Notes: generated by a model from the letters alone, not told the origin. Counted from the stretch's first letter, positions 8,510-17,643 are shown. The stretch: 64,000 nt of DNA from Enterococcus crotali (GCF_000633635.1 NZ_AYPQ01000001.1:310424-374423), one strand, 5' to 3'. A program made the numbers and translations.

Positions 8510-9601
8510 TTAACCCTCACTATTTTTTAAAATGAGCTCTTGTAACCAGTGATTCAATTTTAGCTCCGCTTTAGCATCACCAGGATTCGGTGCTTTGGCA
8601 ACCAAATTTTTTCCAGTTTTTAAACATTCTAAAGCAGCCTGATCATCATTTTCTACGAAATAATAGTAAGCTGCTTCTATACGCTTGTTGCCCATCAAAG
8701 ATTGTTTTAAGCTCATCCTCACCTTTTTATCTGACCATAATTGAGCTAGACGTGGATCTTCTGGTTTCGTAATGGATAAGGCAAAAATCAATTCTTTTTT
8801 AAGTTCAATTTGATATAAAGAAATCAGCTCGTCTAGGCGCGACCACAAGGATTCTAATTGCTCGTTTAGCTGATTCCAGTTCTGTTCTTCAAGAAATCGA
8901 GCTACTTTTAGAAATTCTTGGGAGTCATTGAAATAAGTCTGCTTTTGTTTGCCTGAAATCAAGTCAAAAAATGATTTTGGTAGTTCAAGATAGCTGATAC
9001 CTTGATTTAATTGATAGTTTACCTCGAATTGCATGTATAGTAAGTATTGTTGTTCTTCACTGGAAGCAGCTACTTTTAAACTCATTCCATCATTAAATCC
9101 CATCGGAACAGCATTTGTGACGGCTGTAAAAAGGCCCACAATGATAAAAGCGGTACCTATTAGTGAATGAAATCCCAATAAGACCCAAATGATCCCACAA
9201 GTAATTACATTCGCTAAAACCCCTCCTAATAAATAGAGACGAAACGGAAATTTCCCTTGTACATAGGCTGGAGGAGCCATCAAACATTGCCCAAGCGTAC
9301 CAGGAACCTTGAAACGTCTAAACACGATCTTCCCATCCGTTTGCCAAACCCACATAAATGAAAAAATACGATAACTGACCATTTGATAACCAGTCATTTT
9401 CCCAAAAATACCGTGTCCAGCTTCATGAATAATAATATGAAGGATATAAGAAAGGACCAGCGCAAAAAATAGAATAACAATGTCTAATCCTGAAAAATGG
9501 AGATTATTTTTTCCAATTAGATATCCGCCAAAATAGCCACCTGCACCTCCTAATCCCAACGATATCAAAGATAAACCAACTTTTTTACCCTTTTTCTTCA
9601 T
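8510..9601 (-). CDS. M50-like (site-2-protease type) membrane metalloprotease
   Basis: 363 residues from the ATG at 9601, which has AGAGGTG in front; an in-frame ATG eight codons upstream (9625) has no comparable site. The zinc motif HEAGH lies in the second membrane helix, and the second M50 signature N-x-x-P-x(4)-D-G appears as NAVPMGFNDG after about four helices. The last 170 residues are soluble and helical. It may be an intramembrane protease or a family member with a housekeeping role; no substrate is suggested by the neighbours. Convergent with the PTS operon. Confidence 0.75.
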   Translation of the reverse strand: MKKKGKKVGLSLISLGLGGAGGYFGGYLIGKNNLHFSGLDIVILFFALVLSYILHIIIHEAGHGIFGKMTGYQMVSYRIFSFMWVWQTDGKIVFRRFKVPGTLGQCLMAPPAYVQGKFPFRLYLLGGVLANVITCGIIWVLLGFHSLIGTAFIIVGLFTAVTNAVPMGFNDGMSLKVAASSEEQQYLLYMQFEVNYQLNQGISYLELPKSFFDLISGKQKQTYFNDSQEFLKVARFLEEQNWNQLNEQLESLWSRLDELISLYQIELKKELIFALSITKPEDPRLAQLWSDKKVRMSLKQSLMGNKRIEAAYYYFVENDDQAALECLKTGKNLVAKAPNPGDAKAELKLNHWLQELILKNSEG

Positions 9602-9897
9602 TTTACACCTCTTATCTTGTTTCATTTATCTTACCGTATAAAAGGTTAGGAAACCAGATAATTTTCGGAAAGAATGATTTAGTTAGAAAAAGATTTTTTC
9701 AAATCTCAAAGCTAGGCTGTACAGAAGTGTCTAATCCCACCGTTTATCCGCTTATGTGAGTTTATCACCTAGTATGATTACTTGATCCACTAGAATAGGC
9801 CTAAATAGACAGACTTGTGTCTTTACTTTTAAAGGATGCCATGTTACTCTTTTAATGTTATCGCATAAGTAGATAACAACCAAAAATTAAATAGAAC
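9602..9897. other. Intergenic region without recognisable gene
   Basis: About 300 bp between the M50-like gene and the riboswitch. Only short hairpins are seen (for example GTTATC...GATAAC at about 9858-9878). It must contain the thiT promoter, which I could not place with confidence. Confidence 0.4.
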
Positions 9898-9987
9898 CCA
9901 TCACAAAGGGGAGCCATGGCTGAGAATGAGTAATAACTCTAAACCCTTCGAACCTGTTCGTTAGTACGAGCGTAGGAATTGTGATGG
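9898..9987 (+). promoter_or_regulatory. TPP riboswitch (THI element)
   Basis: The conserved THI-box blocks occur in order: GGGGAGCC, GGCTGAGA, ACCCTTCGAACCTG, TTAGTACGAGCGTAGGAA. The closing P1 helix pairs 9899-9906 with 9979-9986. It precedes a thiamine transporter gene. The sequence downstream suggests translational control (see the expression-platform entry). Confidence 0.95.
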
Positions 9988-10040
9988 AGTAAATAGCAAC
10001 TTTTACTCCTCCTTTGTGACTCGGTCGTTCTATAAGGAGG
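9985..10040 (+). promoter_or_regulatory. Riboswitch expression platform: SD sequestration by anti-SD
   Basis: CCTCCTT at 10008-10014 is exactly complementary to the Shine-Dalgarno AAGGAGG at 10034-10040. CCTTTGTGA at 10011-10019 is exactly complementary to 9901-9909, the 5' side of P1. P1 formation with TPP would therefore free the anti-SD to block translation, while loss of P1 lets 9901-9909 capture it. A hairpin 9986-9993 / 10002-10009 lies between. There is no terminator T run. Confidence 0.7.
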
Positions 10041-10048
10041 ATTTTTTT

Positions 10049-10651
10049 ATGCAAAGAAAAGCAGAATTACAAATTTGGATCGAAGGAACGATCGTTGCGG
10101 CACTCGCGATGGTTTTGTCTTTTATTCCAACCAGCATTGGCAGTAGTTTTTCGATTTCATTAGGTATGATTCCAATCACGCTTTTTGCATTGAGAAGAGG
10201 AACGAAAGCTGGCTTTTTTTCAGCTTTTATCTGGGGATTGTTGCATTTTCCGTTGGCTCAAGTTTATTATTTAATGCCTGCACAAGTGATCATTGAATAT
10301 ATTTTAGCATTCGGTTTTGCAGGTTTTGCTGGTGTATACAGCAATCAGCTGCAACAAGCAATCACCAATAAAGAATATGGAAAAAGTAGTCGAATTATTA
10401 TCTATGCTTCATTTTTTGGCGTGCTGATGCGCTATTTTTGGCATTTTGTTGCAGGGGTTATTTTTTGGGGAAGTTTTGCGATGTGGGGAATGAATCCGTG
10501 GTTGTTTTCATTTGTCATGAATGGCTTAAGCGGGATTGCGACTGCACTTGCAACTTCCATTATTTTGCTGTTGCTTTTTAAAATCAATCCCAAACTATTT
10601 ATTCCAGCAAATCTGTCACGATTTAGTCATCAAAATAATGAAATGAAATAA
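10049..10651 (+). CDS. thiT: Energy-coupled thiamine transporter S component ThiT
   Basis: 200 residues from the ATG at 10049, behind AAGGAGG; a longer frame begins in the riboswitch platform and is rejected. Six hydrophobic segments. ThiT features are WIEGTIVAALAMVLSFIP near the N terminus (the E-G-x2-A-x-A-x3 helix), IPITLFALRRG, GLLHF and the aromatic-rich thiamine-site helices. ThiT binds thiamine and works with a shared EcfAA'T module encoded elsewhere. The upstream TPP riboswitch confirms the substrate. Confidence 0.95.
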   Translation: MQRKAELQIWIEGTIVAALAMVLSFIPTSIGSSFSISLGMIPITLFALRRGTKAGFFSAFIWGLLHFPLAQVYYLMPAQVIIEYILAFGFAGFAGVYSNQLQQAITNKEYGKSSRIIIYASFFGVLMRYFWHFVAGVIFWGSFAMWGMNPWLFSFVMNGLSGIATALATSIILLLLFKINPKLFIPANLSRFSHQNNEMK

Positions 10652-10678
10652 TGTAGTACAATATATTGTTATTGAAAG

Positions 10679-10719
10679 AATCTGAGCTAAAACTCAATCA
10701 GTTTTAGCTCAGATTTTTT
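10679..10719 (+). terminator. Terminator after thiT
   Basis: A 13-bp stem (10681-10693 with 10701-10713) followed by six T. Confidence 0.88.
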
Positions 10720-10745
10720 GTTTTGTGAATAAATAATGAATTTAT

Positions 10746-10774
10746 TGAAACCTAACCCTAAGTTTTTACACTAT
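10746..10774 (+). promoter_or_regulatory. Possible ECF-type promoter of the sigma gene
   Basis: TGAAAC at 10746-10751 resembles the GAAAC -35 element of ECF promoters, with ACACTAT about 16-17 bp downstream. ECF operons are often autoregulated. The -10 part is a weak match. Confidence 0.3.
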
Positions 10775-10794
10775 TGGAGTGAAGAGGTGAGAAA

Positions 10795-11337
10795 ATGGGG
10801 AAGTTTAGTTTTTCAGAGCTTTCATTGATCAAAAAAGCAATCAAAGGCGATAGTAATGCTTTAGGGAAAGTGTTGCGTAAAAATCATATGTATCTGTACA
10901 AAATGGCTTACATTTATATTGGGAATAAAGAAGATGCGCTTGATATTATGCAGGAAGCAACGATTCAGTCGATACAATCGATTCATACATTGAAAGAGCC
11001 TGGTTATTTTTTGACTTGGTTTTGTACGATCATGGCTAGGCAAGCAAGCAAGTTGATCAATCAAAAGGTTCAGATTCGTGAATTGCAAAATAATCCAGAA
11101 TTTACAGAATCAATGGATCTTTCAAAAAATAAAAATCAATCCATCGATGTGCTGGATGCTGTGATGGCACTAGAAGACAGGTACCGTTTGGTCTTGCAGT
11201 TGTTTTATTACCAAGATTTTTCAGTCAAGGAAATCAGCGAACTATTAACAATACCGGAAGGAACAGTTAAAACAAATTTAAAACGTGGGAGAGAAGCGCT
11301 AAAGACAATATTAGGGGAGGATTACCATGTCAGATAA
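10795..11337 (+). CDS. ECF-type RNA polymerase sigma factor
   Basis: 180 residues, ATG behind GAGGTGAG. Region 2 spans about residues 10-75 (AIKGDSNALGKVLRKN, then the -10-binding helix EDALDIMQEA) and region 4 about 115-175 with the helix-turn-helix VKEISELLTIPEGTVKTNLKRGREAL. Region 3 is missing, as usual in ECF factors. The next gene overlaps by 11 bases and encodes a membrane protein with a cytoplasmic N terminus, the normal sigma/anti-sigma arrangement. It resembles the SigV/SigM group in general form, but the partner is not RsiV-like. Confidence 0.88.
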   Translation: MGKFSFSELSLIKKAIKGDSNALGKVLRKNHMYLYKMAYIYIGNKEDALDIMQEATIQSIQSIHTLKEPGYFLTWFCTIMARQASKLINQKVQIRELQNNPEFTESMDLSKNKNQSIDVLDAVMALEDRYRLVLQLFYYQDFSVKEISELLTIPEGTVKTNLKRGREALKTILGEDYHVR

Positions 11338-12238
11338 CGAGAAAAAGATTTTACAAAAAGCGATGGAGAAAATTGATGTACCCAGAGAAGATGCACTTGC
11401 TGCACTAGACATCGATTCTGATCAAAGAAAAAATAAGCACCGTACATTTCACTATAAATGGGGTGAAATCTTCTTATCCAGTGTTGTTGTTATAAGCTTA
11501 CTTTTTATCGGAACGTTGATGTGGCCAAAAACGAAAGAAAACAGTGAACCTAGTAGTTCAGCTGCAACTACGGAAACGAAAAATGTGCCAACAACTATTC
11601 TACAAGCGACTAAGTATTGGAAAGTTGGAAATGAAGAAAAGTATTATCGTTTTAGCGATGACGAAGTTCGTATAATAATAAATTATTTCACTTGGTCTGC
11701 ACCAAAATACACGTTTAAAGACGATCAGTTGGATATTTTTGAAGAAGTAATTAACGATAATGCTGAGCTTGTATCTGAGCTTCATTCCTATCAAGTGAAA
11801 ATGGAAGGCGCAAACTTGATCTTAGAACCTAAATTACCTGGGGTAAAACGACTAGTGTTAGAACCTCACAACGAAGAAATTTTTCCATATACAGAAGAAT
11901 CAATCAAGAAACTTAAACCAGCTATTGAACCGGATTTAACAGCATATTCTTCATGGACGTCAATCATCAAAGGCAATAATGGGGTTAATAGTACTGTAAG
12001 CTTTGACGGATTTCTTCGTAAAGAAATAATCGACGGTGAAGATAGAGGGCTGACGATGACCTATGAAATAAATGGAAATCACATTTTAGTCGATTATGGC
12101 GGTTATCAAGTCACTTCAGACATGTACTGGGACGGAGAAAACATTGTATTCTGGACAGTATCCAATTCCCTACCCAAATCAGAAGATAGGAAAGATTATC
12201 CGGAGGAAGGTGTCTGCCTTCTCATACCGAACAAATAA
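11327..12238 (+). CDS. Probable membrane-bound anti-sigma factor
   Basis: 303 residues. About 45 cytoplasmic residues are followed by one membrane helix (about 46-66) and a roughly 235-residue extracellular domain after a Ser/Thr-rich linker. The start codon lies inside the sigma gene, implying coupled translation. I recognise no named anti-sigma family and no DUF3298/RsiV lysozyme-sensor domain. The C-terminal motif YWDGENIVF recurs in the next protein as YWDGNKVIF. The role is inferred from gene order and topology. Confidence 0.65.
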   Translation: MSDNEKKILQKAMEKIDVPREDALAALDIDSDQRKNKHRTFHYKWGEIFLSSVVVISLLFIGTLMWPKTKENSEPSSSAATTETKNVPTTILQATKYWKVGNEEKYYRFSDDEVRIIINYFTWSAPKYTFKDDQLDIFEEVINDNAELVSELHSYQVKMEGANLILEPKLPGVKRLVLEPHNEEIFPYTEESIKKLKPAIEPDLTAYSSWTSIIKGNNGVNSTVSFDGFLRKEIIDGEDRGLTMTYEINGNHILVDYGGYQVTSDMYWDGENIVFWTVSNSLPKSEDRKDYPEEGVCLLIPNK

Positions 12239-12275
12239 GTTTGCTTAAAACAAAAAATATGAAAGGCTGAATAAA

Positions 12276-12935
12276 ATGAAAAATAAAAGTAAGGTTGGGT
12301 TTATTAACTTAGTAATAGGAGTGATTTGTTGTGCAGTGATCGGCTATTTTTCATATGAATTTATTCAGACAACTCAAGAAGTACAAGCAGATGATTCAGG
12401 TGGAGCAAAGGCCAATAAAATTTCAGAGGGGCCAACAGAATTACCAGATGAAGTCAAACGAGAAGTGAATATGGCCGAATATCAAGAAAATAGCTTAGTT
12501 CGACCGATTCAGATCGAACATGGAACACAAGTAACGAAAGAGGACTTGATGAAATATAACTGGGTTAGGGTCGATGAGGAGTATGAGATGCAAACACCGG
12601 TTGAACAGGTGCATATTTTTACAGAAAAAAAGCGAAAAATCATTACATTTGATAAGGAGTCAGGAAAAGCATTAAATGAAATGAACCGTGCAACAGGAGA
12701 AGAGCTACCGCCAGGAGAAGATCCTTATATAATCGGTTATACAATGACGGATAATGAATTTCGTGAAGAGGTTAAGCTACATGACCAAATTCTCAGCACA
12801 ACATCAAAAGTCTACTGGGACGGTAATAAAGTTATCTTCACTCCCTTTGATGAATATGACCATAAAGAAGAAAGAAAAACGATTTTTCAACCAGTAGAAT
12901 TTGTTGAAGAGAATGAATATAGTAAAGATAAATAA
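12276..12935 (+). CDS. Membrane-anchored extracellular protein linked to the ECF locus
   Basis: 219 residues; an uncleaved-looking N-terminal helix (about 8-30) leads to an acidic, hydrophilic extracellular part. The start has GAAAGGCTGA nearby. The C-terminal YWDGNKVIF motif matches that of the preceding anti-sigma protein, so the two outer domains are probably related. It may be an auxiliary sensor or a target of the sigma factor. Function unknown. Confidence 0.6.
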   Translation: MKNKSKVGFINLVIGVICCAVIGYFSYEFIQTTQEVQADDSGGAKANKISEGPTELPDEVKREVNMAEYQENSLVRPIQIEHGTQVTKEDLMKYNWVRVDEEYEMQTPVEQVHIFTEKKRKIITFDKESGKALNEMNRATGEELPPGEDPYIIGYTMTDNEFREEVKLHDQILSTTSKVYWDGNKVIFTPFDEYDHKEERKTIFQPVEFVEENEYSKDK

Positions 12936-12972
12936 AAGGCTATTAGAAACAGAAAAAAAATAGTTCATAAGA

Positions 12973-13020
12973 ATGATGGAAAACAAGGCGAATAGCGATT
13001 TGTTTCCATCATCTTTTTTT
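12973..13020 (+). terminator. Terminator of the sigma operon
   Basis: GATGGAAAACAA (12975-12986) pairs with TTGTTTCCATC (13000-13010), followed by ATCTTTTTTT. Confidence 0.8.
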
Positions 13021-13071
13021 ATGCTCAGCCTGTATGTTACAATAAAAGTAAAAAAAGGAACAGAAGCTTAA

Positions 13072-14642
13072 ATGAAAAGAACAGGTTATTGGTTATATTC
13101 AATATGGTTAGTGAGTGTCGTATTTTTTATGTTTAGCGATAGAGGATATGCTGAGTCTTATGTTGAAGATCCATCTGAAATACTCAACCAAGAAACAAAG
13201 AACTATGTTACCAAATTAAACAACGAAAAATTCTCGACCTTGGAAGCTAGTCCAGAGTATGGTGTAGCGATCACACGAGATGTAGAGCCTTCAGGCAATA
13301 AAATCGATGTACATATAGAAAATAAATTTAGGAATTTTGATTTTAAAAATAGTGAAGCACCAGCAAACATGGTGGTTGTTTTTGTTTTGGATCAAGACGA
13401 AATCTGGTTTGCCCATGGAGAGAAACTTGCTTCGTTGTTTGATCCCTTAAATGAAAATAAATCATTGAAACGGCAATTATTAACACTGCTCAGTACAGAA
13501 AAATATGACGAGGCGGTCATCAAGGTATCCGATTATGTCTATCAATATGTAGAAAAAGCATATACAGAAAAAGGCTTGACGGCTATTTCTAAAGAAAGTG
13601 ACCAGATCAAAGAAAAAAACAAAAAAAGACAAGCCAACAAGCAAATTTTTTGGATGGTATCGGCAGCCATACTTCTTGTCTTAGCAGGTATTGGGTATAA
13701 TATGTATTTGACATTCAAGAAAAATGGGCTGAACAGGCAATTTATGCGCATAAGGTACTGCCAGCTAGATTACTGGAAGATGAGCAGTTCAATCAAAAAG
13801 ACTTTGAACACTGGTTAGAAAACAATAGTAAAATCTATAATAGATATGTCAATAAAAATGAAGCCATCAGAGCAGTAAAATACTACTGCCTATATAACTT
13901 TTTTCCTAAAAAAATCAATCAGATCAACTCAATTACAGATCAACAAAAACAATTATTGAAGCAGGCATTGCTCAATCGAGACATCGGTGATTCTTTTTTT
14001 CACAACTATTTTTCCGATGAACAGTTTACTTTTCTAATGTTTCATACAATGATCGCTGATGCTCAACAAGTCTCAGAAGCTTATACAGAAAACCTTCTTA
14101 GTTATCTAAACAAGTTTATCTCTGACTTGACGATTGACGACCAGATTCTAGAAGAAAAGCAGTCACTGATCCCAACATATAAACTGACTTTGTATGAAGA
14201 AGCCAAAAATAGGATTTGGGAAAAGCACATTGAAGCAGACTATTTAGCAAAAAACATGCTTGAAAACCAAAGTTATGAAAAACTGTTAACTGAATTGCCT
14301 GAAGAAATCGAAAAGATTGTTTCAAGCTGTTTCAAAGTAGCTGTTTTTAAAGTGGATTTACAACAAGTTTATGAGCTGGAACCGATTTACAAAGAGATTA
14401 TCGAAAATGATTTTTCAGATGAAGATGTCTCAGAAGTTATGTTCAGTATTAGAGTAGGGTACAAAACAGATCAAACATCCATTCTTAAACTGAAGGCGAT
14501 CGTAAAATCAGTAATCATCAATATGCAAGATACGATCAGAGATAGAAATAGACGTGAGACTACAATAGTGAGATTCGACTTTGAGGGAAGAGACGTGAAA
14601 ACCATTCTTCGTCCTAAAAGTAAAAATCGTTTTTTTGATTGA
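13072..14642 (+). pseudogene. TPM-domain (YgcG-like) membrane protein, frameshifted
   Basis: The first frame (13072-13818) has a signal peptide, a TPM-like domain (VEDPSEILNQETKNYVTKLNN... GVAITRDV...) and a membrane helix at about residues 201-219. After the helix the frame is lost, but coding sequence continues without a break in another frame (WAEQAIYAHKVLPARLLEDEQFN...) and joins the long frame that ends at 14642. Restoring one A in the run 13720-13724 gives about 523 residues: an outer TPM domain, one helix and a long cytoplasmic domain. TPM domains occur in proteins of envelope stress or photosystem repair. Probably a sequencing deletion. Confidence 0.75.
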
Positions 14643-14809
14643 AATAAGTGTTACATGAACAAAGAGATCGTGATGAAAGCCGCTCAGGCATGAGCACTAA
14701 GGAGAGCTTCATCAATACGTTATCTTATTCAAGTTTAGTGGCTGGCTGAAGAGACTGATGTTGTCACATGGTTTTTGCGGCTACGGTATGATGTTGATAC
14801 AGATTCTAT

Positions 14810-15511
14810 TTAATTGATCTTACTGAGTCTGTCTAACTCTTGGATTTCATTGCCCATTTTTGCCATTAAGTCAATAGCTAAGCGGTCCAATGAGCGATCT
14901 AATTCTTCTAACAGTTCAGAATATTTGGTCATCCTCTGCTTGAATTCACTAGTGTTCCATTCATTTAAACGCATTTCTACATGGTATAAATGCTCGGTAC
15001 TTTGATCAAACAATGAAACAATCATAGAAATAGTTGGCGTATAGTCCTGAAAATAAATACTCAACAATTCAATATCATGAATCAATTTCTCTGTTTCATT
15101 GCGATTTTTAATCAGTTTTTCAACTAGTATTTCTGGATGAGGATCTGTATGGTGGTAATGAACGCGGCGAATCGATTCTTCATTTTTATAGATACAAGTG
15201 TTCAACTTGCTATAAAGATTTTCGATTTTTTGAAATAACAATTCTCGATATAAAAATTCAGCTTGGATTGAGCGATCTTTTTTTGCGTTCATCTCAATCT
15301 CTTCCCGTAATGTTTCGTTTTGCCTTTTATTTTCGCTGAATGCTAGAAGAACAGCCCCAATGATTCCAAAAAAGGAACCAATAAAATTATATATACCATC
15401 AACAGTCAATTCTGGTGAGATAGTTTGCTTAATGATAGGAATGAAAACCAACAAAATACCGATCATAATTGTTATACATAGCATTAAATGATTGCGGATA
15501 AATTTTTTCAT
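14810..15511 (-). CDS. Hypothetical membrane protein with long helical cytoplasmic tail
   Basis: 233 residues from the ATG at 15511, chosen because AAGGAGG precedes it at ideal distance; the frame runs further upstream to 15622 without such a site. Two membrane helices (about residues 4-28 and 39-60) are followed by some 170 residues rich in charged and helical sequence, likely coiled coil. I recognise no family. The first 167 bp downstream hold no gene or clear terminator. Confidence 0.6.
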   Translation of the reverse strand: MKKFIRNHLMLCITIMIGILLVFIPIIKQTISPELTVDGIYNFIGSFFGIIGAVLLAFSENKRQNETLREEIEMNAKKDRSIQAEFLYRELLFQKIENLYSKLNTCIYKNEESIRRVHYHHTDPHPEILVEKLIKNRNETEKLIHDIELLSIYFQDYTPTISMIVSLFDQSTEHLYHVEMRLNEWNTSEFKQRMTKYSELLEELDRSLDRLAIDLMAKMGNEIQELDRLSKIN

Positions 15512-15734
15512 CAAATTTTCCTCCTTAAAAAAATGGCTCTCATAATAAATGTTAGCCTCAGCTTCGTTAAAATAACTTGAAGTAAGGGAATCTAAATTAT
15601 ACCGTATAATCCTGTTTTTCAAAAGAATAGTGACTAACAGATGATAAGCGTTTTTTCATTGAAATCAGTAGGAAAAAACAATTTTGATACTATAGACAAA
15701 CATTGATTTTATGGGGGAATTATTGCAGTAACTA

Positions 15735-15783
15735 CAAAAAATCACAGCTAATCTTGAACTCAAGGATCAAAATTAGCTGTGGT
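15735..15783 (-). terminator. Terminator of the VOC-protein gene
   Basis: Read on the minus strand, ACAGCTAAT pairs with ATTAGCTGT and is followed by GATTTTTT; an inner CTTGA/TCAAG hairpin lies in the loop. It terminates the gene ending at 15846. Confidence 0.75.
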
Positions 15784-15845
15784 TATTTTGTAAAAATAAG
15801 CTCTTTAGGCTGTTTGCAGTTACCAATTAAAGGAGCAGGGACACG

Positions 15846-16244
15846 TTACATATTCATCCAAGTTGGCTCCAAAGAGTTACCATCTGGATCTAGCACTTCA
15901 AGCCCAAACATTTGATCTTCAGGTATCCCCATATCCACTTTGTAAAAATCCCCGCCATTTGCTTTTGCAATGTCACCAAATTTTTTCACTGCATCAGCGC
16001 TTTCCAGACTGAATGAGACTAAAACGCCACTAGTTGTTTTGGTATCAGCAATCTGCTTTTCCTTAATAAACTTGCTATAAAAATCATGATTCAACAACAT
16101 GATCCAAAAGTTATCATCCCAAACCATTGAACTTGTTTGCTCATTTGAGAATTCTACATTCTTTTTAAAACCTAATTTTTCATAAAACTCAGTAGAACGT
16201 TTTACATCAGTGACTGGAAAATTTACAAAAACCATTGTTGCCAT
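15846..16244 (-). CDS. VOC family (glyoxalase/bleomycin-resistance fold) protein
   Basis: 132 residues with two beta-alpha-beta-beta-beta units: VFVNFPVTDVKRSTEFYEKLGF in the first, GLEVLDPDGNSLEPTWM in the second. The DPDGN-x-LE end is a family signature. Members bind a metal and act on diverse small substrates; this subgroup resembles the 'extradiol dioxygenase-like' lactoylglutathione lyase relatives. Single gene with AGAAGG in front. Substrate unknown. Confidence 0.8.
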   Translation of the reverse strand: MATMVFVNFPVTDVKRSTEFYEKLGFKKNVEFSNEQTSSMVWDDNFWIMLLNHDFYSKFIKEKQIADTKTTSGVLVSFSLESADAVKKFGDIAKANGGDFYKVDMGIPEDQMFGLEVLDPDGNSLEPTWMNM

Positions 16245-16343
16245 AAAGATCCAACCTTCTCTCTTGTTTTATTTATTACGAGTAGAGCATCTCATGTGTC
16301 GATTTTTTTGTCAAAAATATAGGATGCAAACAGGTGAAAAAAA

Positions 16344-16373
16344 TTGACTGATAGGATACAACCTAATTATAAT
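16344..16373 (+). promoter_or_regulatory. Sigma-70-type promoter of the GH3 gene
   Basis: TTGACT at 16344-16349 and TATAAT at 16368-16373, spacing 18 bp. Confidence 0.65.
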
Positions 16374-16420
16374 ATAATGACACTGTTAAACTGACATCAG
16401 TGATGTAAGGGGGAAGTACA

Positions 16421-17626
16421 ATTAATAATAAAACAATGATAACGACTGCATTCGCTGTATTACTACTGATTTTTGGTATTAGTTTTGGTGTTATGTGGTT
16501 AGTGAATAAAAGTGATAACGTACAGACAAAGCAAACAGAAGAAACCAAAACAACGGGAACAAGCGAGGGAGAAAAAGAAAAAACTACACAAAGTAATCAT
16601 CAAGCAGACTCAATAAATCAAGAAAAGACAATCAAGGATTTAATTGCTTCAATGAGCCTAGAAGAAAAGGTTGGACAATTATTTTTAGCCCGAGTCCCAA
16701 TTGACGGACAGCAAGAGAGCATTCAAAACAATCATTTAGGTGGGTATCTTTTATTTGGACGAGATATTGAAGGAGAGACGCCAACGAGTTTAAAGGAGAA
16801 AATAGCTTCTTATCAATCGGTGAGCAAATTGCCGCTTTTTATTGCATCAGATGAAGAAGGTGGAACTGTTTCACGTTTAAGTGGAGGAAATGATTTAGTT
16901 CCTGAAACATTTAAAGCACCAATGGAGATTTATCAAGCAGCAGGATTGCCTGGTATCCGATCCGACATCCAACAAAAATCAGAAATTCTTCGCTCTTATG
17001 GCATTCAAGGAGGACTATTTCCAGATGCCGATGTTGCCACTGATCCAGAGGCATTTATATACGATCGAACGTTAGGTTTAGATGCCGAAAAAACGAGTGA
17101 GTATATTAAGACAAGTGTGGAGGAGTTAAAAAAGCAAAAAATCGCTTCAACATTAAAACATTTTCCAGGGTATGGCGATAATCGTGACTCTCATTTAGAG
17201 ATTGTTTATGATACTAGAAGTTTAGAAGAATTACGACAAAATGATTTTTTACCATTCAAAGCTGGTATTGCGGCTGGGACAGACAGTATTATGGTCTCTC
17301 ATAATATTGTCACAAGCATTGATGACAGTTCACCAGCCTCAATTTCTAAGCCCGTGCACGATTTGTTGCGCAATGAATTAGGCTTTCAAGGTGTAATCAT
17401 GACAGATGATATGGATATGGCGGGATTAGCTGATTTTATCTCTCAAGAAGAGGCTGGACTAGCTGCTTTGATGGCGGGCAATGATTTGATATTGTCTTCT
17501 TCATTTCAAGAGCAAATCCCATATGTCTTACAAGGGATCGAGCAAGGAACTTACTCTGAAGCAAGCTTGGATCAATCTGTTTACCGCGTATTAAAAATGA
17601 AAAGTGACTTAGGATTATTAAAATAA
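16421..17626 (+). CDS. Membrane-anchored glycoside hydrolase family 3 (beta-N-acetylhexosaminidase-like)
   Basis: About 400 residues. A single N-terminal helix is followed by a Lys/Glu/Thr-rich linker and a GH3 barrel. NagZ-type motifs: DEEGGTVSRLSGG, KHFPGYGDNRDSHL, and MTDDMDM with the catalytic Asp nucleophile. No second GH3 C-terminal domain, as in NagZ. The first ATG is at 16436, but the GGGGGA site (16409-16414) is 22 bases from it and sits ideally in front of an in-frame ATT at 16421, giving a start MNNKTMITT with a basic residue before the helix. ATT initiation is therefore proposed. Likely works on cell-wall muropeptides or N-acetylglucosaminides outside the membrane. Confidence 0.8.
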   Translation: MNNKTMITTAFAVLLLIFGISFGVMWLVNKSDNVQTKQTEETKTTGTSEGEKEKTTQSNHQADSINQEKTIKDLIASMSLEEKVGQLFLARVPIDGQQESIQNNHLGGYLLFGRDIEGETPTSLKEKIASYQSVSKLPLFIASDEEGGTVSRLSGGNDLVPETFKAPMEIYQAAGLPGIRSDIQQKSEILRSYGIQGGLFPDADVATDPEAFIYDRTLGLDAEKTSEYIKTSVEELKKQKIASTLKHFPGYGDNRDSHLEIVYDTRSLEELRQNDFLPFKAGIAAGTDSIMVSHNIVTSIDDSSPASISKPVHDLLRNELGFQGVIMTDDMDMAGLADFISQEEAGLAALMAGNDLILSSSFQEQIPYVLQGIEQGTYSEASLDQSVYRVLKMKSDLGLLK

Positions 17627-17643
17627 GGATAAGTAAAGAGATC

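Noticed and set aside
9640-9890. A tRNA or second riboswitch upstream of the TPP element
   Set aside because: Only short, non-cloverleaf hairpins are present, with no T-loop or known aptamer motif.
15703-15915. Short plus-strand open frame
   Set aside because: It crosses the minus-strand terminator hairpin and the end of the VOC gene; no SD and no recognisable product.
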